A DNA stretch of 64,000 nt from Mycolicibacterium rutilum (GCF_900108565.1 NZ_LT629971.1:3906001-3970000), one strand, 5' to 3'. Shown: positions 24,654 through 35,650, counted from the stretch's first letter. The notes: a model not told the origin generated them from the letters alone. Translations and numbers: made by a program.

Positions 24654-25786
24654 GTGTGACCACGACGCGGTCTCGCGCCGGGCGGGCCGCCGACGCGTCG
24701 ACGGCCCAGAGCCTCACGCTGACCGACCTCGTCAAGGTGTACCACGGCCGCGAGGACGTGCCCGCGGTCAACGGCATCAACCTCGCGATCGAGCCCGGCG
24801 AACTGGTCGCGCTGCTCGGCCCCTCGGGTTGCGGTAAGACGACCACCCTGCGGATGATCGCCGGGCTCGAAACGGTCACCAGCGGCTCCATCCGGATCGG
24901 TGACCGGGAGGTGTCGGGCCTGCCCGCCGCCAAACGGGGTGTCGGCGTGGGCTTCGAGAGCTACGCGCTGTACCCGCCGATGTCGGTGCGCGACAACCTG
25001 CTCTACGGGTTGAAGGCCCGCAAGGTCAAAGGTGCCGAGCAGATGGTGGCCTCGATCAGTCGGCGGCTGGAGATGGACGACATGCTCGGGCTCCGCCCGG
25101 CCGGGCTGTCCAGCGGCCAGAAGCAGCGGGTCGCGCTGGCGCGGGCGCTGGTGCGCAACCCACCGGTGCTGCTGCTCGACGAGCCGCTGTCCCACCTCGA
25201 CGCGTCGGCGCGTCAGCGGGTCCGGCGCGAATTGAAGGTCCTGCAGCGCGAATTCGGCTACACCACCATCGTCGTCACCCACGACCAGGTGGAGGCGCTG
25301 TCGCTGGCCGACCGGCTCGCGGTGATGGACGCCGGCGTGGTGCAGCAGTTCGGCACCCCCGACGAGGTGTTCGACGATCCGGCCAACCTGTTCGTCGCCC
25401 AGTTCGTCGGTGAGCCGCAGATCAACGTGCTGCGCGGGGTGGTGCGTGTGCGCGACGGCCGGGCACGGGTGGAGATCGGCGCCGATGCCGGCGCTCTGGA
25501 CACCGCCGTCACCGGTGTCGCCGACGGCACTGCGGTCACGGTCGGTATCCGACCGCAGGACTGCGCGCTCACGACCGCAGGCAGCGGAATCGCCGCCACT
25601 GTCGCCTACTTCGAGCATCTCCTCGAATTCGGGTTGGCCACCTGCACGGTCGCCGGAATCGAGGAGGGCGTGATCGTGCAGACGCCGGCCGCCGAACGCT
25701 ACGAGCCCGAGCAGCGGGTCACCGTCACGGCGCCGCCGGAGCGGGTGTACCTGTTCGACGCGGAGTCGGGGGAGCGGCTGCGATGA
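24650..25786 (+). CDS. CUT1-type ABC ATPase, second of two
   Basis: A 378-residue ATPase overlapping the previous one by 4 bases. It has an extra N-terminal extension of about 20 residues, then Walker A GPSGCGKTT, signature LSSGQKQRV, Walker B 'VLLLDEPLSHLDASA', H-loop 'VVTHDQVEAL' and a TOBE-like C-terminus ('VTVGIRPQDCAL'). The Q-loop position reads GFESYALYP, again Glu for Gln. With the ATPase at 23538 it probably forms an asymmetric pair, as proposed for the rhizobial GlpS/GlpT glycerol importer (recalled from the literature, not checked). Confidence 0.93.
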   Translation: MSVTTTRSRAGRAADASTAQSLTLTDLVKVYHGREDVPAVNGINLAIEPGELVALLGPSGCGKTTTLRMIAGLETVTSGSIRIGDREVSGLPAAKRGVGVGFESYALYPPMSVRDNLLYGLKARKVKGAEQMVASISRRLEMDDMLGLRPAGLSSGQKQRVALARALVRNPPVLLLDEPLSHLDASARQRVRRELKVLQREFGYTTIVVTHDQVEALSLADRLAVMDAGVVQQFGTPDEVFDDPANLFVAQFVGEPQINVLRGVVRVRDGRARVEIGADAGALDTAVTGVADGTAVTVGIRPQDCALTTAGSGIAATVAYFEHLLEFGLATCTVAGIEEGVIVQTPAAERYEPEQRVTVTAPPERVYLFDAESGERLR

Positions 25787-27528
25787 CCATGCTGTGCAAT
25801 GACCCGGCCAAGTTCACCGACGACATGCTGGTCGGCTTCCTCGACGCCAATGCGCGCTACGTCGTGGGCGTGCCCGGCGGTGTGGTGCGGGCCCACAAGA
25901 CCCGGCCCGGCAAGGTGGCCGTGGTGATCGGCGGAGGCTCCGGCCACTATCCGGCCTTCTGCGGAACCGTCGGCCCGGGATTCGCCGACGGAGCGGTCGT
26001 CGGCAACATCTTCACCTCGCCATCGGCGGAGGAAGCCGCCTCGGTGGCGCGCGCCGCGCACTCCGACGCGGGGGTCCTGCTCACCACCGGCAACTACGCA
26101 GGCGACGTGATGAACTTCGGGCTGGCCGTCGATCAGTTGCGCAGCGAGGGCATCGACGCGCACTACTTCGCGGTCACCGACGACGTCGCGAGCGCACCGC
26201 GCGGTGAGGAAGCGAAACGACGCGGAATCGCAGGCGATTTCACGGTGTTCAAGTGCGCGAGCGCAGCCGCTGAGGAGGGACTGGACCTCGCCGGTGTGGT
26301 CCGCGTCGCCGAGGCGGCCAACGCCGCGACCCGCACGCTCGGCGTCGCCTTCGACGGCTGCACGCTGCCCGGCGCGGACCACCCGCTGTTCACGGTGCCC
26401 AAGGCGCAGATGGGTGTCGGCCTCGGCATCCACGGCGAACCCGGCGTGGCCGAGGAACCGATGCCCACCGCGGCGGAACTGGCCGCCACCCTGGTCGACG
26501 GCGTCCTCGGGGACCGGCCGGATGCTGCCGAACGGCGGATAGCGGTGATCCTCAACGGTCTCGGCCGCACCAAGTACGAGGAACTGTTCGTGCTGTGGGG
26601 GGCGGTATCACGGCTGCTTCGCGAGCGGGGCTACACCATCGTCGAACCCGAGGTCGGCGAACTCGTCACCAGCCTCGACATGGCGGGATGCTCGCTGACG
26701 GTGATGTGGCTCGACGACGAGCTCGAAAGGTACTGGACGGCACCCGCGGACACCCCGGCCTACCGCAAGGGCGCGTCGGCCATCGCGGCCCCAGCCGGTG
26801 AAGTCCGCAGCGCGCAGGATCTCCAAACCACCTCGGAGGCAGCCGATCTCGCCGAGCAGGCCGACGACGACGGACGCAGCGGCGGTCGGGTCGTGGTCCG
26901 CGCGCTGACCGCGATGGCGGCGATGCTGGCTGAGGCCGAGGAGGAACTCGGGCGGATCGACGCGGTGGCGGGCGACGGTGATCACGGCCGGGGCATGGTG
27001 AAGGGATCGGCCGCGGCGCAACAGGCCGCCGGCGGCGCCGCCGAGGCAGGAGCGGGGCAGGGCTCGGTGCTGGCCGCGGCAGGCAAGGCGTGGGCGGCCA
27101 AGGCGGGCGGTACTTCCGGCGTGCTGTGGGGCGCGCTGCTCACCGCGTTCGGGTCCCGGCTCGGCGATACGGGCACACCGGACCTCGCGACCGTCGCCGC
27201 CGGACTGCGCGACGGCTACAACGCGCTGATCGAGCTCGGTGGGGCGGCGCCGGGGGACAAGACCATGCTCGACGCGCTGCTGCCGTTCGTCGAGGAGATG
27301 GAACGCCGCGCCGCCGCCGGTGATTCGTGGATCGAGGCGTGGCGTGCGGCAGCGGATGTGGCCGCCGACGCTGCGCGCGCAACGGCGGACATGCGACCGA
27401 AGGTCGGCCGCGCGCGCCCGCTCGCGGAGCGCAGCGTGGGAACCCCGGACGCGGGTGCCACCTCACTGGCAATGTGCGTGCGAACCGTCGCGGACTGCTT
27501 CACCTCCGTCAAGCAGGGAGAAAACTGA
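25783..27528 (+). CDS. derK: DAK-type (dihydroxyacetone kinase family) erythrulose kinase
   Basis: A 581-residue single-chain ATP-dependent DAK. The N-terminal DhaK domain (about 1-330) has 'GGGSGHYPAFCGTVGPGFADGAVVGNIF' and the substrate-binding catalytic His217 in GIHGEPG. A linker (about 335-370) leads to a C-terminal DhaL domain with the Mg-ADP-binding Asp cluster in DAVAGDGDHGRGM (Asp393, 398, 400). In M. smegmatis a DAK-family enzyme next to an RpiB homologue phosphorylates D-erythrulose to D-erythrulose 4-phosphate. The same gene pairing here makes that the best prediction over dihydroxyacetone. It overlaps neighbours by 4 and 1 bases. Confidence 0.85.
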   Translation: MTMLCNDPAKFTDDMLVGFLDANARYVVGVPGGVVRAHKTRPGKVAVVIGGGSGHYPAFCGTVGPGFADGAVVGNIFTSPSAEEAASVARAAHSDAGVLLTTGNYAGDVMNFGLAVDQLRSEGIDAHYFAVTDDVASAPRGEEAKRRGIAGDFTVFKCASAAAEEGLDLAGVVRVAEAANAATRTLGVAFDGCTLPGADHPLFTVPKAQMGVGLGIHGEPGVAEEPMPTAAELAATLVDGVLGDRPDAAERRIAVILNGLGRTKYEELFVLWGAVSRLLRERGYTIVEPEVGELVTSLDMAGCSLTVMWLDDELERYWTAPADTPAYRKGASAIAAPAGEVRSAQDLQTTSEAADLAEQADDDGRSGGRVVVRALTAMAAMLAEAEEELGRIDAVAGDGDHGRGMVKGSAAAQQAAGGAAEAGAGQGSVLAAAGKAWAAKAGGTSGVLWGALLTAFGSRLGDTGTPDLATVAAGLRDGYNALIELGGAAPGDKTMLDALLPFVEEMERRAAAGDSWIEAWRAAADVAADAARATADMRPKVGRARPLAERSVGTPDAGATSLAMCVRTVADCFTSVKQGEN

Positions 27529-27995
27529 TGGCTCGCCTGCGGGTCGTCGTCGGCTCCGACGACGCCGGCTACGAATACAAAGAGGCGCTCAAGGGTGATC
27601 TGAGCGCCGACCCGCGCGTCGAGGTCGTCACCGACGTCGGCGTCGGCTCCGACGAGAACACCGCCTATCCGCACGTGGCGGTAGCGGCCGCCCGAATCGT
27701 CGCCGAGGGCAAGGCGGACCGGGCGCTGCTGGTCTGCGGGACCGGGCTCGGCGTGGCGATCAGCGCCAACAAGGTGCCCGGTGTGCGCGCCGTGACCGCC
27801 CACGACAGCTTCTCGGTGGAACGGTCGGTGCTGTCCAACAACGCCCAGGTGCTGTGCTTCGGTCAGCGCGTCATCGGCCTGGAACTGGCGCGCCGGCTCG
27901 CCCGCGAATGGGTGGGTTACGAGTTCGATCCGCAGAGCCCGTCGGCAGCGAAGGTCGAGGCGATCGAGAAGTACGAAGAGCCGATCGCGAACTAG
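27528..27995 (+). CDS. derI: RpiB-type isomerase (erythrulose-4-phosphate isomerase-like)
   Basis: The 155-residue protein belongs to the RpiB/LacAB family. It has 'VVVGSDDAGYEYKEALKGDL' (phosphate-binding Asp pair), 'ALLVCGTGLGVAISANKVPGVRAVTAHDSFSVERSVLSNNAQVLCFGQRVIG' (general acid/base Cys in the VCGTG segment) and a C-terminal helix. Its position directly after the DAK gene, with a TGATG overlap, points to conversion of erythrulose 4-phosphate to erythrose 4-phosphate, which enters the pentose phosphate pathway. A plain ribose-5-phosphate isomerase B role is less likely. Confidence 0.85.
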   Translation: MARLRVVVGSDDAGYEYKEALKGDLSADPRVEVVTDVGVGSDENTAYPHVAVAAARIVAEGKADRALLVCGTGLGVAISANKVPGVRAVTAHDSFSVERSVLSNNAQVLCFGQRVIGLELARRLAREWVGYEFDPQSPSAAKVEAIEKYEEPIAN

Positions 27996-29551
<1,556 letters not shown>

Positions 29552-29555
<4 letters not shown>

Positions 29556-30586
29556 CGACCAAACTCGACGGCGAGGACACCGCGTCTTCGCGTACGCCCA
29601 GCGTGGCCTCACCGGCCACCGGCGAGCCGGTGCGGCTGTTCTCCCGCGAATGGTTCGCGGGCATGGCGCTGCGTTACGCGATGGTGCTGGTGATGGTGCT
29701 CGTCATCGCCTATTTCAGTTACCGCAGCGCGCGATTCGGCACGGTGGACAACCTCGTCACGATCCTGGTGGCGGCCGCCCCGTTCGCGTTGATCGCGCTC
29801 GGCCAGACCCTGGTGATCCTCACCGGCGGCATCGACCTGTCGGTCGGCAGCGTGATCGCGGTGTCGGCGATGGCCGGTGCCGCGACCGCCAAGGCCAATC
29901 CCGGCCAGGTGTGGATGACCGTGCTGGTCGCCATGTTCGTCGGGCTGTTCGTGGGATGCATCAACGGCGTGCTGGTGTCACGGCTCAACGTGCCGCCGTT
30001 CATCGCGACGCTGGGCACGCTGACCGCGGGCTCGGGCATGGCCTATGTGATCGGCGGCGGAGCACCCATCAACGGGCTGCCCGCCGAGTTCGGGGCGATC
30101 GCCAACACCAAGATCCTCGGGCTGCAGATCCCGGTGCTGCTGATGATCGTCGCGATCATCGCGTTGGCCGTCATCATGAAACGCACCACCTACGGCCTGC
30201 GCGTCTACGCGGTCGGCGGTAATCGGCACGCCGCCGAGATCGCCGGAATCAACGCCAAGAACGTGCTGTTCAGCGTCTACGCGTTCTCCGGGCTGCTGGC
30301 CGGGCTGTCGGGGGTGATGCTCGCGTCGCGGGTCATCTCCGGGCCGCCCAACCTGGGTCAGGGTTACGAGCTCGACGCCATCGCCGCGGTGGTGATCGGC
30401 GGGGCCAGCCTGATGGGCGGTCGCGGCTCGGTGTGGGGAACCGCGTTGGGCCTGCTGATGATTCAGACACTCAACAACGGACTCGACATCCTGGTGGTGC
30501 CCGCCTACTGGCAGGACGTCATCAAGGGTGTGCTGATCGTCTCCGCCGTCGCCGTCGACGTGTGGTCGTCGAGGCGCCGAACTTGA
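29552..30586 (+). CDS. CUT2 (ribose-type) ABC permease
   Basis: A 344-residue RbsC-like permease. After a 30-residue polar N-terminus come eight to ten helices. Family motifs are 'LGQTLVILTGGIDLSVGSVIAVSAM', 'INGVLVSRLNVPPFIATLGTLTAGSGMAYVI', 'TTYGLRVYAVGGNRHAAEIAGI' and 'GYELDAIAAVVIGGASLMGGRGS'. GTG start in a 4-base GTGA overlap with the ATPase. A 56-base gap with GAAAGAAG as ribosome site separates it from the binding-protein gene. Confidence 0.94.
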
Positions 30587-30642
30587 CCCCCGCCATGCAC
30601 GGTTTTTAGAAGTTCACCAACACTCAACGAGAAAGAAGACAC

Positions 30643-31692
30643 ATGAGACTGGGTACGAAGATGTTCGCGGTCGCCTCCGCGGCCGCACTGGGCTTCGGCA
30701 TGACGGCATGCGGTGCCGGCGACACCGAGGCCAACAGCGACACCACCCGCATCGGCGTGTCGGTGTACGACATGAGCTCGTTCATCACCGCGGGCAAGGA
30801 GGGCATGGAGGCCTACGCGAAGGACAACAACATCGAATTGGTCTGGAACTCGGCCAATCTCGACGTGTCCACGCAGGCCAGCCAGGTCGACTCGTACATC
30901 AACCAGGGTGTCGACGCGATCATCGTGGTCCCGGTCCAGGCGGATTCGCTCGCGCCGCAGGTATCGGCCGCCAAGGCCAAGGGAATTCCGCTCGTTCCCG
31001 TCAACGCCGCGCTCGACAGCCCGGACGTGGCGGCCAGTGTCCAGCCCGACGACGTGGCCGCCGGTGCGCAGGAGATGCAGATGATGGCCGACCGCCTGGG
31101 CGGTCGCGGCAACATCGTCGTGCTGCAGGGTCCGCTCGGCCAGTCCGGTGAACTCGACCGCAGCAAGGGCATCGAGCAGACGCTGGCGAAGTACCCCGAC
31201 ATCAAGGTGCTGGCCAAGGACACCGCGAACTGGAAGCGCGACGAGGCCGTCAACAAGATGAAGAACTGGATCTCGGGCTTCGGACCGCAGATCGACGGGG
31301 TCGTCGCGCAGAACGACGACATGGGTCTCGGTGCGCTGCAGGCCCTCAAGGAGTCGGGCCGTACCGGTGTCCCGGTCGTCGGGATCGACGGCATCGAGGA
31401 CGGTCTCAACGCCGTCAAGAGCGGTGAGTTCATCGGCACCTCGCTGCAGAACGGCACGGTCGAACTGTCGGCCGGTCTCGCCGTCGCCAACGCGCTCGCC
31501 AAGGGGGAGCAGGTCAACACCAAGCCGGTGTACATCATGCCCGCCATCACCAAGGACAACGTCGACGTCGCGATCCAGCACGTGGTGACCGAACGGCAGC
31601 AGTTCCTCGACGGCCTCAGCGATCTGACCAAGAAGAACCTCGAGACCGGCGACATCGCCTACGAGGGCATCCCCGGCCAGACGCAGCCCTGA
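30643..31692 (+). CDS. CUT2 (ribose-type) sugar/polyol-binding lipoprotein
   Basis: A 349-residue periplasmic-binding-protein-1 (RbsB-like) protein. The signal peptide ends in lipobox MTAC-G around residue 22. The body shows 'TRIGVSVYDMSSFITAGKEGMEAYAKDNN', 'QVDSYINQGVDAIIVVPV', 'NIVVLQGPLGQSGELDRSKGIEQTL', 'DGVVAQNDDMGLGALQALKESG' and 'VPVVGIDGIEDGLNAVKSGE', standard for this fold. It lies directly before a D-threitol-dehydrogenase-like SDR, so its ligand is probably D-threitol or a related tetritol. Confidence 0.92.
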   Translation: MRLGTKMFAVASAAALGFGMTACGAGDTEANSDTTRIGVSVYDMSSFITAGKEGMEAYAKDNNIELVWNSANLDVSTQASQVDSYINQGVDAIIVVPVQADSLAPQVSAAKAKGIPLVPVNAALDSPDVAASVQPDDVAAGAQEMQMMADRLGGRGNIVVLQGPLGQSGELDRSKGIEQTLAKYPDIKVLAKDTANWKRDEAVNKMKNWISGFGPQIDGVVAQNDDMGLGALQALKESGRTGVPVVGIDGIEDGLNAVKSGEFIGTSLQNGTVELSAGLAVANALAKGEQVNTKPVYIMPAITKDNVDVAIQHVVTERQQFLDGLSDLTKKNLETGDIAYEGIPGQTQP

Positions 31693-31695
31693 GAC

Positions 31696-32460
31696 ATGTC
31701 AGACAACCCAGTCGACTTCGACTTCCGTCTTGACGGCAAGGCCGCCCTGGTGACCGGCGGAGCCGCCGGCATCGGGGCGGCCATCGCCGCCGCCTTCGCG
31801 CGCAAGGGTGCCCGGGTCGCGGTCGTCGACCTCGATGAGCAGGGCGCGGTCGACGCGGCCGCGGCGCTGCCGACCGAGAGTCGCGGATTCCGTTGCGACG
31901 TAGCCGATCCCGATTCGGTGCGCGGCGCCGTCGACGCGGTGCTCGCAGAGTTCGGGCGGATCGACATTCTGGTCAACAGCGCCGGTGTCGCGCTGCTCGC
32001 CCCGGCCGCGGAGCTGTCGGTCAAGGCGTGGGACGCGACCATCGACGTCAATCTCAAGGGCACGTTCCTGATGTGCCAGGCGGTCGGGACGTCGATGCTC
32101 GAATCGGGCGGCGGGGTCATCGTCAACATGGCGTCGCAGGCGGCCAGCGTCGCGCTCGATCAGCACGTGGCCTACTGCGCGTCGAAATCCGGCGTCGTGG
32201 GGGTGACCAAGGTGCTGGCCTCCGAGTGGGGACCACGCGGCGTGCGGGCCAACACGATATCGCCGACGGTGGTGCTGACCGACCTGGGCCGCAAGGCGTG
32301 GGAAGGGCCGCACGGCGACGCGTTGAAGAAGCAGATCCCCACGGGCCGGTTCGCCTATCCGGACGAGATCGCCGCCGCCGCAGTGTATCTGGCCTCCGAT
32401 GCGTCGGCGATGGTCAACGGCGCCGACCTGCTCATCGACGGCGGCTACACCATCAGGTAG
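31696..32460 (+). CDS. dthD: Short-chain dehydrogenase, D-threitol dehydrogenase-like
   Basis: A 254-residue SDR with TGGAAGIG (20-27), Asp45 at the end of beta-2 (VVDLDE, favouring NAD), NSAG in place of NNAG, catalytic Ser147, Tyr160 and Lys164 (YCASK), and a C-terminal 'MVNGADLLIDGGYTIR'. As the last gene of the operon, 3 bases after the CUT2 binding protein, it fits the known M. smegmatis arrangement where an SDR oxidises D-threitol to D-erythrulose for the DAK kinase. The symbol is by analogy; xylitol or arabitol oxidation is possible. Confidence 0.85.
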   Translation: MSDNPVDFDFRLDGKAALVTGGAAGIGAAIAAAFARKGARVAVVDLDEQGAVDAAAALPTESRGFRCDVADPDSVRGAVDAVLAEFGRIDILVNSAGVALLAPAAELSVKAWDATIDVNLKGTFLMCQAVGTSMLESGGGVIVNMASQAASVALDQHVAYCASKSGVVGVTKVLASEWGPRGVRANTISPTVVLTDLGRKAWEGPHGDALKKQIPTGRFAYPDEIAAAAVYLASDASAMVNGADLLIDGGYTIR

Positions 32461-32476
32461 CGCGGCTCACCGCCTG

Positions 32477-32701
32477 ATGATCGGGACAATCGCCGAAGCG
32501 GTCGTCGAAAACGGTTACAACATGGCGATGGGCATCGATGTCGAGGTCCGCCAGATCGAGGCCGAGGCGGCGCTGTCGGGGTTCGCCAGGGGTTGGCACT
32601 GCCTCGGGCTGGTCAAAGATGTCGGGGACGGGAACTCGCGCCAGATTTTGGCGTTCGGCAAGACGCTGGTGGTCGTGTTCCGGGCAGCGGCTGCCGGCTG
32701 A
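32477..32701 (+). pseudogene. Truncated Rieske oxygenase (KshA-like) N-terminal remnant
   Basis: The 74-codon frame contains 'GFARGWHCLGLVKDVGDGNSRQILAFGKTLVVVFR', which closely resembles the start of the 3-ketosteroid 9-alpha-hydroxylase oxygenase KshA ('RFARGWHCLG...K.FGDG.....FGTKLVVF'). Right after this the frame runs into 'AAAAG' and a stop. The Rieske CxH...CxxH cluster and the iron domain, which should follow for another 300 or so residues, are absent. The next gene ends on the opposite strand 31 bases later. It looks like the leftover 5' end of a deleted oxygenase gene. Confidence 0.6.
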
Positions 32702-32732
32702 ACGCGGATCGTCGACGACACCGCGTAGCCGC

Positions 32733-33641
32733 TCACGGGCGCATCGCCGCCGGAAGGTCGGACACCCACTCATGGCCCCAGTAGCTGTCGGCGGTGATTT
32801 CCTCTGCGGTGTAATAGGTCTCGTCGACCCGTATCCCGTCGGTGCCGAACTCGATGTCCCAGTCGCCGGGCGCGCGCACGTAGAACGACACCATCTTGTC
32901 GTTGGTGTGCCTGCCCAGCGTGGAGGACAGCTGGAAGCCGTCCTTGTTCACCCGGTCGAGCGCCTGCCCGACCGCGTCGAGGCTGTCGACCTCCACCATC
33001 AGGTGGATCAGGCCGGGGTCGCGCAACGTCATCGCCGGACAGATCGCCAGGCTGTGGTGGCGCTCGTTGAGCCCCAGGAACCGCACGCGCAGCGGCCCGA
33101 ACTCCGGCGGCGTCGGCACCCGAAACGCTCCGCGCGACTTGAAACCCAGTACCTCGGTGTAGAACTGGAACAGGCCGGGCACGTCGAGGGCCGGCAACAC
33201 GACGTGGCCGAGTCCCTGCGCGCCGGTGACGAACCGGGCGCCAAACGGCGTCACCACCGGGCTGTGGTCGAGCACCGCGCCGTGGAACACCTCGGTGGAG
33301 GTGCCCGCGGGATCGTCGAACGCGATCACCTCTTCGACGCGGCGGGCGTCGGCCTCGGCGAGGGACAGGTCCTTGACCGGTATTCCTGCACCGTCGAGGG
33401 CGGCCTTGACCCGTGTCAGGGCCGCGTGGTCGCGGACTTCCCACCCGACGGTGACGATCTTGTCGACATCGCCGGGGACCACGATGATGCGGGCCGCGCG
33501 TTCGTCCATGCGCAGGTACAGTGCGTCGCTCTCGGGGCCTGAGCCCTCGGCGAAGCCGAGCACCTTGAACGCGAAGTGGCGCCAGCGGTCGATGTCGGTG
33601 GCCTGGACCTTGACGTAGCCGAGGCTTTTCAGGTCGCCCAT
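32733..33641 (-). CDS. Extradiol ring-cleavage dioxygenase, HsaC/BphC type
   Basis: A 302-residue two-domain type I extradiol dioxygenase. Predicted Fe(II) ligands in the C-terminal half are His in GLGHVVL, His in LIHLMVEV and Glu in WDIEFG. Other family features are 'GRHTNDKMVSFYVRAPGDWDIEFG' and 'ERHHSLAI'. Overall similarity is to HsaC and BphC-like 2,3-dihydroxybiphenyl dioxygenases, which cleave catecholic steroid or biaryl rings next to the hydroxyls. It is 9 bases downstream of the monooxygenase gene. The actual catechol is unknown; this is probably a paralogue rather than the core steroid gene. Confidence 0.92.
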   Translation of the reverse strand: MGDLKSLGYVKVQATDIDRWRHFAFKVLGFAEGSGPESDALYLRMDERAARIIVVPGDVDKIVTVGWEVRDHAALTRVKAALDGAGIPVKDLSLAEADARRVEEVIAFDDPAGTSTEVFHGAVLDHSPVVTPFGARFVTGAQGLGHVVLPALDVPGLFQFYTEVLGFKSRGAFRVPTPPEFGPLRVRFLGLNERHHSLAICPAMTLRDPGLIHLMVEVDSLDAVGQALDRVNKDGFQLSSTLGRHTNDKMVSFYVRAPGDWDIEFGTDGIRVDETYYTAEEITADSYWGHEWVSDLPAAMRP

Positions 33642-33650
33642 TGCGTCCCT

Positions 33651-34832
33651 CTAGATCATCGCTCGCAGCGGACCCTGCGGATCCACGCCCAGCGAGCTCA
33701 GTGCCGAGGCGTGAAACACCGTGCCCGGCACGTGGATTGCGTGCAGCTGGCCTACGTGCACGTCACGCCAGTACCGCTGCAACGGTTTGTCCATCCGCGC
33801 GGCGTTGCCGCCCGAGCGGGCGAAGATCTCGTCGACGGCCGACACGGCGCGCCACACCGCCCGGATCTGGGTGCGGCGCCCGGCGGCCCGGTCCTCGAAG
33901 CTGACCTCCTTGCCCGCGGCCACCATGTCGTAGATGCGGTCGGCGTTGGCCAGCAGTTCCTGGCGGGCGGCGTTGATGTCGGCGGCCGCCTCGCCGACGG
34001 CGTACATGACATACGGGTCGTCCTTGATCGCGACCCCGCTGGAGTTCACCCGCTCGCACTGATAGTCCAGGTGCGCGGCCAACGCGCCCTCGGCGATCCC
34101 GATCGTGGCGGCCGAGATCCCGAGCGGGAACATCGTCGACCACGGCATCAGGTACAGCGGTTCGGTCATGCCGGCTTCGCGCTGCGCGGTGCCGTCCATC
34201 ACCTTCATCGCGTCCATCGTCCGGTACTCCGGCACGAAGGCGTCTTTGACGATGACATCCTTGGAGCCCGTGCCGCGCAGGCCCACCACGTTCCAGGAGT
34301 CCTCGACGATCTGGTAGTCGGGTCGCGGCAGGATCATGTGCAGCATCTGCGGGGGCATCAGCGGTTTGCCGTCGGCGTCTCCGAGCATGGCGCCGAGGAT
34401 GATCCAGGCGCATGCGTCGGTGCCGGAGCTGAACTGCCAGCGTCCGTTGAAGATGTAGCCGCCGTCGAGCGGCCTGGCCACGCCCTGCGGCGCGTACGGC
34501 GATGCCATCCAGGTGTCGATGTCGTCGGCCCAGACTTCGTCGCCGACGCGCGGATCGGCGTAGGCGAGCTGATACGGGTGCACCCCGACCACGCCGTTGA
34601 TCCAGCCCGCCGCGGGATCCAGCGCCGCGGTGGCCATCACGGTTTCGGCGAACTCGCGCGGGTGCACCTCGTAGCCGCCGTGCTTCTTGGGCTGCAGCAG
34701 GCGGATCGAGCCTGCGGCCTTCATCGACTTGACCGTGGCGTCGGTCAACCGTCCGATCTTCTCGGCCTCTTCTGCTTGCTCCCTGAACTGGTCGGCCAGT
34801 TCCATCACCCGGTCGAGTACGCGCTCGCTCAT
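33651..34832 (-). CDS. Flavin-dependent monooxygenase, HsaA/acyl-CoA-dehydrogenase-like
   Basis: A 393-residue protein of the acyl-CoA-dehydrogenase fold subgroup that acts as two-component aromatic hydroxylases (HsaA, HpaB2-like). Features are 'LRLLQPKKHGGYEVHPREFAE'-like N-terminal helices, 'GYIFNGRWQFSSGTDACAWIILGAML', 'SWNVVGLRGTGSKDVIVKDAFVPEYRT' and a C-terminal 'YWRDVHVGQLHAIH' near the active site. ATG 34832 is preceded by GAGGACACC. Such enzymes need a separate flavin reductase, which I do not see nearby. It probably hydroxylates a phenol to the catechol cleaved by the 32733 enzyme. Confidence 0.9.
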   Translation of the reverse strand: MSERVLDRVMELADQFREQAEEAEKIGRLTDATVKSMKAAGSIRLLQPKKHGGYEVHPREFAETVMATAALDPAAGWINGVVGVHPYQLAYADPRVGDEVWADDIDTWMASPYAPQGVARPLDGGYIFNGRWQFSSGTDACAWIILGAMLGDADGKPLMPPQMLHMILPRPDYQIVEDSWNVVGLRGTGSKDVIVKDAFVPEYRTMDAMKVMDGTAQREAGMTEPLYLMPWSTMFPLGISAATIGIAEGALAAHLDYQCERVNSSGVAIKDDPYVMYAVGEAAADINAARQELLANADRIYDMVAAGKEVSFEDRAAGRRTQIRAVWRAVSAVDEIFARSGGNAARMDKPLQRYWRDVHVGQLHAIHVPGTVFHASALSSLGVDPQGPLRAMI

Positions 34833-34940
34833 GCTGGTGTCCTCACTGTGTGCGTGCGCACGACTGTGTGCCTGCACTTGATGGTCTACCGCACGGCGCG
34901 CCTCGCAGGGGGCCGATTCGAGTTCGTTGCCCGCGCCGTC

Positions 34941-35650
34941 CTACGTGCGTGTGAGAAACGCCAGGACAACGCTTTCCAACGCCTCCTTGGCTTCGATCAT
35001 CGCCCAGTGCCCGCAGTTGGGGAACACATGCAGTTCGGCCGAGCGCATCGGGATCAACGCCATGTCCAACGGGCTGACCCGGTCGTAACGTCCCCACGTC
35101 AACAGGGTGGGTGCGGCGACCTTATGCATCTGCGCCCACGGGAGCGGCGCATCGCTGCTACGCATGAACGCCAACATCTGCGCGAATGCCGCCCTGCCGT
35201 ACATGCGCCGCGCTGCCGCCAGAGTCTCCGGATCTGTTGCCAGCTGCCAGCGTTCCTCGATCAGCTGTCCGGTGACCAGCGACTGCTCGTAGACCATCGA
35301 GTTGAGCCAGTCGACCAACCGCTGCTGCGTCGGGTCCTCCATGAATTCCTGCAGGAGGAAAATGCCTTCGCTGGGGCCGGGACTGAAGATATTCATGCCG
35401 ATGCCGCCGATGGTGACCCACCGGCCGATGCGGTCGGGATGGTGAATCGCGAAGTTGACCCCGCCGCCGCCCATCGAGTTGCCGATGATGGCGATGCGGT
35501 CTATTCCCAACGCATCCAGGAACGGTAAGACCGCGCTCTGCGCGGTGATCATCGGATGACCATCGACGTCGTCGCTGACCCCTAATCCGGGGAAACTCGA
35601 GGATCACGCAGCGGAAGCGCTCGGCGAACGTGGGCAGGATGCCCCGACTC
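34941..35650 (-). pseudogene. Meta-cleavage product hydrolase (HsaD/MhpC-like), N-terminally broken
   Basis: From codon ATG 35552 downward, 203 residues match the C-terminal two thirds of meta-cleavage hydrolases: nucleophile GNSMGGG, acid in GRYDRVSPLD, base in NCGHWAM. Upstream, the family sequence 'LPTFAERFRCVILEFP-GLGVSDDVDGHPM' can be read only by skipping one base in the G-run 35589-35592 (C-run on the coding strand). Further up, the essential HGxGPG oxyanion region (about 60 residues) is missing and a stop intervenes. I therefore call a pseudogene. It would have completed the monooxygenase and dioxygenase path. Confidence 0.75.
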
